Position numbers and translations under genes: made by a program
Assembly: GCF_036248255.1 (NCBI RefSeq)
Contig: NZ_CP109178.1
Location: 1 to 64,000, forward strand
Direction of reading: 5' to 3'
DNA: 64,000 bases
Source of the DNA: Streptomyces sp. NBC_01717
Lineage (GTDB): Bacteria; Actinomycetota; Actinomycetes; Streptomycetales; Streptomycetaceae
In this document: one piece after another, positions 8,322 to 16,610 of the stretch
Position numbering within the stretch: position 1 is the stretch's first letter
Layout of the letters: the number at the start of each line of letters is the position of its first letter
Notes under the pieces: generated by a model
Database searches by the model: none
What the model saw: the letters and a program-made list of their open reading frames with translations, nothing else
What the model was told of the DNA's origin: nothing

Positions 8322-8816
8322 GCGGTTGTTCTCCTTATGAGTGGGACGACCGTGTCGGGGTCGGCCTGGGTGGAGTCACCGCGTGGCAGAACTGTGATGA
8401 GTCACGTCGAAATGGCGGACAAGCTGCTGATCAAGCCAACGGGGTGGGCCAGGCCGACGTCGACGTCCGGCAGACATCTCGGGGGCACGACAAGCCCTGA
8501 CGAGCCGTCAGTTACCTTGTGAGTCATGCCGGAACGTCGACGCCGATCCTGACAGCAGCCCAACCCGGGCCGCAGCTCTACTCTCACAGTTACCTTCTTC
8601 GTGGCCTCGCAGTGAGGCTCCCGGCCTCCGGCCCCGGTATGACTTGAGCCCCCAGTCGAGATGATCGAAAAGGTGGTGTCGCCGGGTGCCGGAGGCATTG
8701 GCAGACCGCTGATTAGAGGCACGAGCGCCCCTTGGGCAGTCTCTTCGTAACGTGGATGTCGGCACGCTGATGCCGCAGGTGAGGCCGGGGAGAACGCGAG
8801 CACGGGAGCGAAGGGC
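8322..8816. other. Non-coding interval between two divergent IS110 genes; bridge-RNA candidate region
   Basis: No supported gene. IS110-group elements carry a structured bridge RNA in the non-coding stretch 5' of the transposase, and this interval is 5' to both the leftward broken copy and the rightward intact copy. A long-range pairing is visible: GCCTCCGGC (8624-8632) with GCCGGAGGC (8688-8696). The RNA itself is inferred. Confidence 0.35.
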
Positions 8817-10019
8817 ATGACGGACGAGACTGGCATCGATGTCTATCTGGGCCTGGACGTCGGCAAGGGCGATCACCACGCCACCGCCGTGAGCCGGGCG
8901 GGGAAGAAGGTATTCGACAAGCCGCTGCCCAACAGCGAACCGAAGCTGCGGGAACTGTTCGACAAGCTCCGGGCCAAGCACGGAACGGTACTGATGGTCG
9001 TCGACCAGCCGGCTTCCATCGGAGCCCTGCCGCTGGCGGTCGCCCGGGATGCGGGATGCCAGGTCGCCTACCTGCCCGGACTGACGATGCGGCGGATCGC
9101 CGATCTTTACCCCGGTGAGGCCAAAACCGATGCCCGCGACGCGTTCATCATCGCGGACGCTGCCAGAGCGATGCCCCACACCCTGAGGACGATCGATCCC
9201 GCTGACGAGACCGTTGCCGAGCTCGCGATGATCGCCGGGTTCGACGACGACCTTGCGGGTGAGTCCACCCGGATCGCTAACCGGCTCCGCGGCCTGCTCA
9301 CCCAGATCCACCCGTCCCTGGACCGGGTCTTGGGCCCGCGCATCCAGCATCCGGCAGTGCTCAGACTGCTGGACCAGTTCGGCTCACCCGCCCAGATCCG
9401 CAAAGCCGGACACCGTCGCCTCGTGACCTTGATACGTCCCAAGGCGCCGCGGATGGCTGAGCGGCTGGTCCAGGACATCTTCACCACACTCGACGAACAG
9501 ACCGTGACCGTGCCGGGCACCGATGCTGCCGCGCTGATCGTCCCCAGCCTCGCCAGCTCGCTCCAGTCCGTTCTTGACCAGCGCAAACTCCTCGCCACCC
9601 GGATCGAGCAACTCCTGGAGGCCCACCCTCTTTCCCAGGTCCTGATCTCGATGCCCGGCATCGGGATCAGGACCGCGGCCCGCATCCTCATCGACGTCGG
9701 AGACGGCAGCGGCTTCGCCACCGCAGGCCACCTCGCCGCCTACGCCGGCCTCGCACCCGTGACCCGGAACTCCGGCTCCTCCATCCGTGGCGAACACCCC
9801 TCCAGGCGCGGCAACAAACAACTCAAACGAGCCTTCTACCTCGCCGCGTTCGCCTCACTCTCACAACCCGAGTCACGCGCCTACTACGACCGCAAACGCC
9901 GCGAGGGAAAACACCACATCGCCGCCCTCATCGCACTCGCCCGACGCCGCATCGACGTCCTCTTCGCCATGCTCCGCGACAGCACCTTCTACCAACCGCC
10001 CACACCGGCTACGGCTTGA
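8817..10019 (+). CDS. IS110-family transposase, intact
   Basis: A 400-residue transposase with an uninterrupted frame. The N-terminus VYLGLDVGKGDHHATAV supplies the first acidic residue of the RuvC-like DEDD domain and EAKTDARDAFIIADAAR the conserved pair later in it. ISMPGIGIRTAARILIDVGD and AAYAGLAPVTRNSGSSIRGE form the transposase_20 domain with its conserved serine. It differs clearly in sequence from the broken IS110 copy to the left. The element appears to have landed inside an IS701 transposase, whose reading resumes at about 10036. Confidence 0.9.
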   Translation: MTDETGIDVYLGLDVGKGDHHATAVSRAGKKVFDKPLPNSEPKLRELFDKLRAKHGTVLMVVDQPASIGALPLAVARDAGCQVAYLPGLTMRRIADLYPGEAKTDARDAFIIADAARAMPHTLRTIDPADETVAELAMIAGFDDDLAGESTRIANRLRGLLTQIHPSLDRVLGPRIQHPAVLRLLDQFGSPAQIRKAGHRRLVTLIRPKAPRMAERLVQDIFTTLDEQTVTVPGTDAAALIVPSLASSLQSVLDQRKLLATRIEQLLEAHPLSQVLISMPGIGIRTAARILIDVGDGSGFATAGHLAAYAGLAPVTRNSGSSIRGEHPSRRGNKQLKRAFYLAAFASLSQPESRAYYDRKRREGKHHIAALIALARRRIDVLFAMLRDSTFYQPPTPATA

Positions 10020-10035
10020 CGAAAGCCATAGAGGC

Positions 10036-10425
10036 ACCTTTTCCCGTTCCTGGCTGGCCAGGATGGCGAGGAAGGCATGCGCGAGCATCGCAAGTGTGAT
10101 GTGCCGATACCAACCCACGTAACGGCGGACTTCGTACTGGTCCAGGCCGCATTCGTTCTTCGCGCTCTGGAAGCATTCCTCGACCTTCCAGCGGCAGCCG
10201 GCGATGCGCACGAGGTCGGCGACGGTGGCTTGCAGGGGTGCGCTGGCGAGGTAGTAGGCGATCTCGTCGGGCTTGGCGATGCTGCGGCGGGCCAGCATCC
10301 AGCGTTGCCGGGTGGGTTCGTCGCCGTCGAACTCTCACACGGCCGGCAGGCGGGCTGCGGCCCAGTCGTAGAAGCGCTCGCCCTTCGCGCCGCTTCCCGC
10401 GGACAGCCGCTGCCATGCTTCGGGC
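10036..10425 (-). pseudogene. IS701-family transposase, central piece
   Basis: Reads SAGSGAKGERFYDWAAARLP, then an in-frame TGA (10337-10335, probably from TGG), then EFDGDEPTRQRWMLARRS and GCRWKVEECFQSAKNECGLD ... YVGWYRHITLAMLAHAFLA. The VEExFQxAKxxxGLD motif holds the last catalytic Glu of the IS701 DDE domain. The sequence stops at SQEREK where the IS110 element begins and resumes at 7227. The 5' third of the gene is missing, replaced by an FMN reductase fragment. Confidence 0.75.
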
Positions 10426-10444
10426 GGGGCCTGGCCACCGGGAC

Positions 10445-10555
10445 TACGCCGTTCACGGCCTGAAGCGTCTGGAGGATCAGCTCCGCCCGGGCCGTGGTCT
10501 TCGACGGCGCGATCAGGCTGCTGGACACCGCGACGACATTCAGGGGCGCGGTCAT
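10445..10555 (-). pseudogene. NAD(P)H-dependent FMN reductase, N-terminal fragment
   Basis: The ATG at 10555, preceded by GGAGAGGAAG, opens MTAPLNVVAVSSSLIAPSKT, the flavodoxin-like SsuE/MsuE start (hydrophobic strand then a Ser-rich phosphate loop and SKT). Homology lasts about 35 residues before joining IS701 debris. It lies immediately downstream of a luciferase-like remnant, the usual two-component order. Confidence 0.6.
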
Positions 10556-10589
10556 GCCGTCGCTTCCTCTCCGCTGAGGGAGGCGGTCT

Positions 10590-11127
10590 CCTTATGCGGT
10601 CATGCCGGAAGAGTTCGTACTGCGCCAGGATCTTGTCGATGATTTCCTGGGTACTCCCCGGGGAAGAACACGCCGGCCGCCGTAGACCTGCGCCTCGTAC
10701 GTCATCTTCGGCATGGGGACGCACTGGCCCCTGTCATGGTGGTTGGCTATCTAGATCGCCTGGAAGTAGGGGTACGAGACCCCGGCGGCTTCCTGGTGGG
10801 TGGCGGAAGCCCGGCCCCGACAGCCAGCTCGAACCGGCCGCCGGACATCACATCCAGGCTCGCTGCCATCTTCGCCATCACCGCTGGAGGAGGCAGGGGC
10901 AGACTCGACACATCAGGGCACATCCGCACACGCTCGGTACGGGCCAGCACGGTCGCCATCAGCGCCCAGGCGTCACGAAACTTCGCGTGATACGGGCGGT
11001 CTTGGACGCCGAGGGGACCCAGGCCCGCTGTATCGGTCACCTTCGTGATCTCCGGGAGCGCGGGAATCCTGCAGGCCTCGGCCGTCGGGGAAAATCCGAA
11101 CTGCAGAGGGCGCCCGTAGCCAGTCAC
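10590..11127 (-). pseudogene. Luciferase-like (LLM) flavin-dependent oxidoreductase, internally deleted
   Basis: The ATG at 11127 starts MTGYGRPLQFGFSPTAEA, a classic TIM-barrel first strand, continuing through ALMATVLARTERVRMCPDVS and SLDVMSGGRFELAVGAG. The middle of the barrel is absent. After a break, GSTQEIIDKILAQYELFRHD (about 10590-10660) matches the usual C-terminal helix of the family. Together with the FMN reductase start just downstream this is a wrecked two-component monooxygenase operon. Confidence 0.65.
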
Positions 11128-11196
11128 AGCTCACGGTCGCTGCAGTTCTGCGAGCAGTCCGGAACCCACCGCCTTGCGGCGGGCCCCGCGCGCCGC

Positions 11197-11441
11197 TCAG
11201 CTCCGCCCCCGGAGGTCGGCTCCGGTCAGATCGCAGCCCGCCAGGTAGACCCCTCGCAGGGAGGCGCCGCTCGGGGTGCCCTGCGAAATGTGCACCGCGT
11301 GAACCACAACTGTTGCAGGCGCACTGATGCGAGATGGCCACCGTCGAGGGATTCCCGTTGGAGCGCCGCATATCGACGGCGGGACGCGAGGTCTTCCTTG
11401 GCCGTCACCACTTTGTCCATGGCGGACATCGTGTCTGCCAT
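11197..11441 (-). pseudogene. Short pentapeptide-repeat protein, probably frameshifted
   Basis: From an ATG at 11441 the frame gives MDKVVTAKEDLASRRRYAAL and LQQLWFTRCTF. A shift of frame then gives GASLRGVYLAGCDLTGADL, four A(D/N)LxG-type pentapeptides before a stop at 11197. No clear ribosome site supports the start. Either an intact gene is broken by one indel or two unrelated fragments meet here. Confidence 0.35.
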
Positions 11442-11795
11442 GGCAGATGGCTGGCGTCGGCAATTGCGGGCGTCGGCGCCAGCCGGCCCGGGAAGGATGT
11501 GCAGGAGCGGGCACGTGGGCCTGGCGGGGTCAGTCCGTGTTGTGGGCCCCGTTTGGCGAGCTCGGGGCCAGCGACACGTGCCGCGGCATGCGGGTGCCGG
11601 TGGGTCGGAAGGCGCCGTGGCAGCCCCTTGGCCGGCGTGAACGGCCGAGGGAGTCTCTGCGGGTGCGTGAAGCAAAGGGAATTGCAGGGATGAAGGGGGG
11701 GCTCGGCGGTATGAACGCCCCTTGTACTCGTCCCGGACCCGGTGGTGAGGTCCATCGTGGCACCGGATTGACTCGGTCTGGTCAGTGCCCCGGTG
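11442..11795. other. Gene-free interval
   Basis: I see no supported gene or strong hairpin here. Confidence 0.4.
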
Positions 11796-12251
11796 TCAAC
11801 GGTCGTTGCCGTCGTTCGTCTGCTGGGTGGCCGGGTTGTGGTGCAGGGTCCATTCGATTTGGTCGTTGACCCAGCGCCGGCGGGCGTCTTCGTTCGTCCT
11901 GTGGGTGGCCGGGTTGTGGTGCAGGGTCCATTCGATTTGGTCGTTGACCCAGCGCCGGCGGGCGTCTTCGTTCGTCCTGTGGGTGGCCGGGTTGTGGTGC
12001 AGGGTCCATTCGATTTGGTCGTTGACCCAGCGCCGGCGGGCGTCTTCGTCGTTGTTGGCCCGTCCTGCGTCCCGGCTGCGGCTGTCGTCATGGGTGTCGA
12101 GGAGCTGCACGTGGTGGGAAACGATGGCTGTCCGGCCGTCGGTGGGGTGGGCCGCTGCTGAGGCGGGGCCCCCCGTTGTGAGGAGTCCAGTTGCTGCGAT
12201 GGTCACAGAGGCGGCCGCGAGAGCGGCGCGTCGCGCAATCCTGAAAGCCAT
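11796..12251 (-). CDS. Small secreted protein with three identical 26-residue repeats
   Basis: A 151-residue protein: signal peptide (MAFRIARRAALAAASVTIAA, ending ASAAAHP), a polar linker, then three tandem 26-residue repeats with core RRRWVNDQIEWTLHHNPAT, each containing two Trp residues, and a short Asn/Asp tail. The start at 12251 has AAGGAG seven bases upstream. The repeats are virtually identical at DNA level, indicating recent expansion. I know no family for the repeat. The leader GCAAGGAGAAAGATCATG and promoter resemble those of the secreted protein at 15037, so the two are probably co-regulated. Confidence 0.75.
   Translation of the reverse strand: MAFRIARRAALAAASVTIAATGLLTTGGPASAAAHPTDGRTAIVSHHVQLLDTHDDSRSRDAGRANNDEDARRRWVNDQIEWTLHHNPATHRTNEDARRRWVNDQIEWTLHHNPATHRTNEDARRRWVNDQIEWTLHHNPATQQTNDGNDR
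11825..12058. repeat. 78-bp direct repeat, three copies
   Basis: Units start at 11825, 11903 and 11981 and are almost identical. The period is a multiple of three, so it adds 26 residues per copy to the secreted protein without changing frame. Confidence 0.9.
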
Positions 12252-12323
12252 GATCTTTCTCCTTGCTTGCCGCGTGACCTGCAGAACAGGCCGCGAGGGC
12301 TTGCCTTTGATGAGGCACTGACG

Positions 12324-12352
12324 ACAGTACTCCGAAGTGGTTGAACGGTGAA
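12324..12352 (-). promoter_or_regulatory. Promoter shared with the gene at 15037
   Basis: On the minus strand TTCACC (12352-12347) and TACTGT (12329-12324) are 17 bp apart, with GTTCAAC directly after the -35-like hexamer. The gene at 15037 has TTTAAC-GTTCAAC and TAGCGT in the same arrangement. The distance to the start codon is about 75 bp. Confidence 0.45.
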
Positions 12353-12379
12353 CTACTTGGAGGGTGAGGTGCGCCATGT

Positions 12380-13198
12380 CCCGGAGAGTCGTTGCGTCGG
12401 AATGTTTCCGGTAGCTCCATCGGTTGCCTGCCGCTCGGGGCCGGGCAGTTGGCGGAGCGGCTCCTTCTTCTGTGCGTCGGCGCTGACGACCGGCTCGCGG
12501 TCGGCTCGGCGCTGTGTGACCTGCTCGTCGATGGAGCGGAGCTCGGCGTTGCGGTCCGGGTGCTGCTGGCCTTCCAGGGTCCTAGCCGGGCCTGAGGCTG
12601 AAGCCTTTAACCCCTTCACCGGCTGACCGTCGGGACGCGCGGCTCCGGCGGATCGGTTCCTCGGCGGGCTTGCGGCCCCCGCCCCGCTCACCGCGGCGGC
12701 ATGAGCAGCGGTTTGTGCGTCGCCGCGCCCCAGCAGCCGCTCCCCGGCCTCGCCGGCGCCGGCCGATGCTGCCGCTCGTTGCGAGGGCGGCAGCACAACG
12801 CCGCCAAGCGCGGGGCCGGTTGACCGCACATTCCTCCGGGTCGCCATGCTGGATCGACGACGGCCGCGACCGGAGGCGATGCCTTGTTTCCCTGCGGCTG
12901 CGGTGGAGGGTGCAGGTCTGCATGACCGGCTGCGGCCGGGCGTCGTTCACGGACCCACCCGCCCGGCCGGGCACGTCACAGTGCGACCCGGGAGCCCTTG
13001 GCCGTCAGGGCGTGCCGGTCGCCCCGGTCCATGACTCCTGGGGCCCCTGCGCGGGTCAAGGGGTCGGCGTGAGGGCGCCGGTGGGGCGGGATACGGGGTG
13101 GCTGACCTACTCCGACGCCAGGTGCTTCTGCGGCCCTGATCTGGAAGTCCGGCGTGGCCGAAGGCCGCGCGGACCGGTGAAACCACAGTCGGCGCGTG
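12380..13198. other. No confidently supported gene
   Basis: Both strands keep G/C-rich third positions around 12440-12600. One minus-strand frame reads as charged helical protein (RSIDEQVTQRRADREP) and could be part of a degraded gene. I recognise no domain, start or ribosome site. Confidence 0.3.
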
Positions 13199-14317
13199 TC
13201 AGCGCGTGTCTGTGCGGTCGAGGTCGGCCAGCAGTCTTTCCGCGTCGGTCATGAGTGAGCCGTAGACGTGCCAGGCGCCCGGTTTGGTGAGGGTGCCCCG
13301 GGCGATCATGTCGGTCATGGTGTCGTGCCAGACCAGTGTGCCGTCGATCGCTCCGCGCAGGCGTTCGCGAGGGGATGTGTCCGGTGAGCTGGTTGCCGGG
13401 GTGGGTTCGGCGAATGTCCGGACGGCTGCTCCTGCCAGCTGGAGGGTCTCGGCGTACTGGTCGAGGAACTGGTGCCCCAGGTGGTGATCGGCGTGGTTGT
13501 CGTGCGCGTTGTCGGCGAGGGTCCGTGCGATTCCGCGCACCTGGAGCGACACGCCGCGCAGGGCCCTGAACGTGTCGTCGTCGTTGAAGGCCGTCTCCTT
13601 GCGCCGCGTGTGCGCGACACAGCGTGTGTTCCACCGCAGGCTCTCGTTGGCCTGCCGCACCTGTTCCTCTGCACGGGTGAGGCGGTCGTCCAGGCTGCGC
13701 GCCTGGTGCAGCCAGGTGTGGGCCTTCGAGGTGAGCTGTCGCCGGGAGAGGCCGGTGCCCATGTCGTGCAGCAGTGTGCCCATGGAGCGGGCGAGGTCGC
13801 GTACGGCGGAATCGGACTCGTTCAGGTAGAGCGGTGGCAGTACGAGGGCGTTCACCGCGATGCCCACGGCCGCGCCGGTGAGTGTCTGGAGTGCGGGGGA
13901 TATGAGACTGCCCATGGGATCGGCTGTGGTGGCGGCCAGTGCGATGACTGCGGTGGAGGCGATCTGGAGTCGGTCCTCAGCGGTGCGGCGGGGGCCTGCC
14001 AGGACCGCGATGACCGCGATGACCGCGACGGCACCCGCGGTCGGTCCCAGCAGTCGGGCTGCCGCGAGGGCGAGGACCAGCCCGGCGACCCTGGCCACTA
14101 CATTTTGTGCTGCTTTGGTCACGGACTGGTAGACCGTGGACGCGTTGACCATGAGCAGAGCCGTGGCGACTGCCATGTAGGGCCGGCCCCCGGTGGACCA
14201 AGGGGCCACGATGCCCCAGGTGAGCAGTGCCGCGATGAGGGTTTTGGCGCCATGCACCACATGGTCCGCCTGCTTGGTGCGGAGCCGGCCGACGAGGCGG
14301 GGTATCGGCCCTGGCAT
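13199..14317 (-). CDS. FUSC / aromatic acid exporter-like membrane protein
   Basis: A 372-residue protein from the ATG at 14317. After a basic N-terminus come about six hydrophobic segments (for example GAKTLIAALLTWGIVAPW and AVAVIAVIAVLAGP). A long soluble helical region follows, rich in Arg, Glu and Gln (SLDDRLTRAEEQVRQANESL). This is the FUSC/ArAE layout, associated with export of aromatic acids or toxic weak acids. A reading extending to 14443 is open but has no better ribosome site. Confidence 0.75.
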   Translation of the reverse strand: MPGPIPRLVGRLRTKQADHVVHGAKTLIAALLTWGIVAPWSTGGRPYMAVATALLMVNASTVYQSVTKAAQNVVARVAGLVLALAAARLLGPTAGAVAVIAVIAVLAGPRRTAEDRLQIASTAVIALAATTADPMGSLISPALQTLTGAAVGIAVNALVLPPLYLNESDSAVRDLARSMGTLLHDMGTGLSRRQLTSKAHTWLHQARSLDDRLTRAEEQVRQANESLRWNTRCVAHTRRKETAFNDDDTFRALRGVSLQVRGIARTLADNAHDNHADHHLGHQFLDQYAETLQLAGAAVRTFAEPTPATSSPDTSPRERLRGAIDGTLVWHDTMTDMIARGTLTKPGAWHVYGSLMTDAERLLADLDRTDTR

Positions 14318-14535
14318 CGTCACGGGCGCGCGTTCCGGGTGAATGGTTGAATCTTGCACGATATTGATGATGGCATCGTTTGTCCGTTTTGACCTGGTGA
14401 CGTCGGCCACGGAAGCCCGCGGTGCCCGGTGCACCGTCTTCACTGCTGTCGCGTCGGCCTGTCACCGTCGGCGTCGGGAGGGCAAGGGGCTCGGGTGTGT
14501 GCCGAAGAAGGAGCCTCCAGGGATCCCGAAATGGT

Positions 14536-14952
14536 TCAGGTTGCTCCATCCAGGAACTGGGCGAGGTGGGTTTCGAGGTCCAGTGCCTCGGTTTCCCTGG
14601 CGGCGGACACGAGCTGGTACGTGCAGTGCAGCCACCGCTCGATCGCCGGGAGCGGGGCCGTGAGGTGGGCGGATCCGTGGGGGGAGGACAGCAGGAGGTG
14701 CAGGAGCGCCTCGGGGCCGAACCCGTCGGGCCAGACCTGCACGTCGCCGTCCCCGCTGAGGGTCCGGGTCCCTGCGGCGAGAAGGTCGCGCGCGAAGACC
14801 CACGGGACCAGGCCCTGGAGGCCGTCCTGGAAGAGGAGCTGAACGGCGAGCGGGTCCTGTGACCTGTAGAGCAGGTGGGTCGGCACGAGGATCCGCTCAC
14901 CCAGAGGGGACGCGAGCTCCATGTCGAGCATGTGATCTACGCAACTGGTCAT
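14536..14952 (-). CDS. SsgA-like sporulation/cell-division regulator
   Basis: A 138-residue protein with the SsgA-like (SALP) pattern: LLYRSQDPLAVQLLFQD, PWVFARDLLAAGT, GDGDVQVWPDG and then LSSPHGSAHLTAPLPAIERW. SALPs occur only in sporulating actinomycetes and steer septum placement and spore-wall assembly with SsgB and FtsZ. Length is within the family's usual 130-145 residues. It is one of two in the window. No convincing ribosome site precedes the ATG at 14952, so the start could lie slightly downstream. Confidence 0.85.
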   Translation of the reverse strand: MTSCVDHMLDMELASPLGERILVPTHLLYRSQDPLAVQLLFQDGLQGLVPWVFARDLLAAGTRTLSGDGDVQVWPDGFGPEALLHLLLSSPHGSAHLTAPLPAIERWLHCTYQLVSAARETEALDLETHLAQFLDGAT

Positions 14953-15036
14953 GGTTCGGAGTGCGTTGGGGCCGGGGACGCCGGGCCCGGGCGGTAGAGC
15001 GGTGCCCGGACCCGGCGCTCGCCATGGTCCGTGCAG

Positions 15037-15465
15037 TCAGCGGAAGATGCCGTAGTCGAAGCCGTGCGCGTTGCCGATCACGACGACCCATATGCCGCGC
15101 TCCCACCGGTAGAAGCGGTGGTTGTCGAAGCGGTAACGGTGACCGTGGTCGTTGCTGTACCAGTACCGGCCCTGCCGCTCCCAGCGGCGGTGGCCGTCCC
15201 AGCGCCAGTCGCCGCGGCGGTCGTCCCGGTCGCTCCAGCGGTGGCCGTCTCCGTCTCGGCCGCCCCAGCTGTCGCGGTGGTCGTTCCGGTCGCCACGGTG
15301 ATCGCCGTACGTCGATGCGCCCTGGGTGTGGGAGGCGACCGCGGCATGGCCGGCCGCAGGATTCGGAGCTGCCGAGGCAGCGCCGCCTGCTGCCAGCAGG
15401 GTGCCGGCTATGGCGGCGAAAGCGACGGCCGCGGTGGCGGCGCGACGCCCGAAGGTGTGATTCAT
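15037..15465 (-). CDS. Small secreted Arg/Asp/His/Trp-rich protein
   Basis: A 142-residue protein with a signal peptide (RRAATAAVAFAAIAGTLLAA ... ASAAP). The mature part is extremely rich in Asp, Arg, His, Gly and Trp (DDRRGDWRWDGHRRWERQGR), ending in a more hydrophobic block (YRWERGIWVVVIGNAHGFDY). The start at 15465 carries the same leader GCAAGGAGAAAGATCATG as the repeat protein at 12251. Charged secreted proteins of this sort are common and uncharacterised in streptomycetes; metal or polyanion binding is speculative. Confidence 0.75.
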   Translation of the reverse strand: MNHTFGRRAATAAVAFAAIAGTLLAAGGAASAAPNPAAGHAAVASHTQGASTYGDHRGDRNDHRDSWGGRDGDGHRWSDRDDRRGDWRWDGHRRWERQGRYWYSNDHGHRYRFDNHRFYRWERGIWVVVIGNAHGFDYGIFR

Positions 15466-15541
15466 GATCTTTCTCCTTGCTCGGTGCCGGAGCCCTGTGG
15501 GTGGGGCCCTGGCGGCGCCCCGGGGTGGCGGGGCAGGAGCG

Positions 15542-15571
15542 ACGCTACTCCCAAACAAGTTGAACGTTAAA
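15542..15571 (-). promoter_or_regulatory. Promoter matching that of the 12251 gene
   Basis: Minus strand: TTTAAC (15571-15566), then GTTCAAC and, 18 bp after the first hexamer, TAGCGT (15547-15542). The block TT(C/T)A(C/A)C-GTTCAAC ... GGAGTA is common to both genes, pointing to a shared regulator or sigma factor. Confidence 0.45.
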
Positions 15572-16610
15572 CGTTACGTCTGTGACATATTTCATCACCT
15601 TCAAGATCTGGTTTTCCGGCTCCGGGGACGTCGTGGCGAAGCCGGCTGCCGTCGCCCGCGGCGCTCTTGCTTCCGCATCGCCCGCGCTCACAAGCCGGCC
15701 GCGGAACAGCCGGCAAGCGGCGTCGTCCGCCCTGTCATCTGGTTCGGCCGTTCCGGGCGCCGCTCGTCGGCGACAAACGCATCGATGCCGATCTGTCGGC
15801 CAGGACAGTCAGGTCATCTGCGAAGAAAACTCCCGAAGTTGTGGACCCTGGCCGCACTGCCCTTGACGACTTTCAGGGCGCGGAATTCTTCCACCGGACC
15901 GCTATTTCGCTTCGGGGCCCCGGTGTTCCGCTGCGCGGTCCCGGAGTGGAGGGTCTGACGCAACGTCGATATCCCGGCTCACGAACCCGGCGCATTAGCT
16001 GTGCCCGTCGCGCAGGCGTTCCACTCGGTGGACGATGGTTCGACGGGTGTAGGCAGCCCTGAGGAAGTAGCCGCGGGGCGAATGACGGTAGTGCGGTGGT
16101 CCGGGCGGGGTGTCATGGGGTTGGTGGTGGCGCGAGGTGCTCCCTAGGTGGAGCGTGCGGGGTTGAGGTGTCGCGGAGTCGGCTCAGGTGTTCAGCCGCG
16201 GGTTGCGGACGTACGGATGCGACGAGCGTCGTGGATGACCTCGAACATTGGGACCACGTCCTCCATTCTGGCCGCGCCGCCCGCCGTTGCGCAGGAGCTG
16301 CTGAACTCGGCCAGGGCACTCGACGTCGTCCCCCACCCCCCGGTGCAGGCCCGGCGCCGCAGCTGCCCGCAGCCCGATGACGTGGCTGGCCACGTAGGGG
16401 CCTCCTACGCAGCGGTCGACGGTCGTGCGGTGATCAGCGGTTGCCGTCGGGAGTGGCAGTGCCAAGACCCGCCGGAGACCGGCCCGCAGTCGGCACATTC
16501 GCTTGCCCCGGCGTTGTGCGCGCCGCCCATCCGACTCCCGCGCCGTCTGTACGGCACGGCGCCGAGTTGGGAGCATGACGGGATATGCCCGGCAGGTGAG
16601 GGGTGGTTGC
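15572..16610. other. About 1 kb without a recognisable gene
   Basis: No frame on either strand combines a start, ribosome site and recognisable protein. G/C third-position bias is weak. It may hold decayed sequence upstream of the restriction-type gene. Confidence 0.4.

Noticed and set aside
11825..12058. Non-coding minisatellite
   Set aside because: The 78-bp period preserves reading frame inside a protein with a signal peptide and good ribosome site.
12353..12847. Protein-coding gene on the minus strand
   Set aside because: Part of it has coding-like third positions, but there is no recognisable domain, start or ribosome site and the opposite strand looks equally open.
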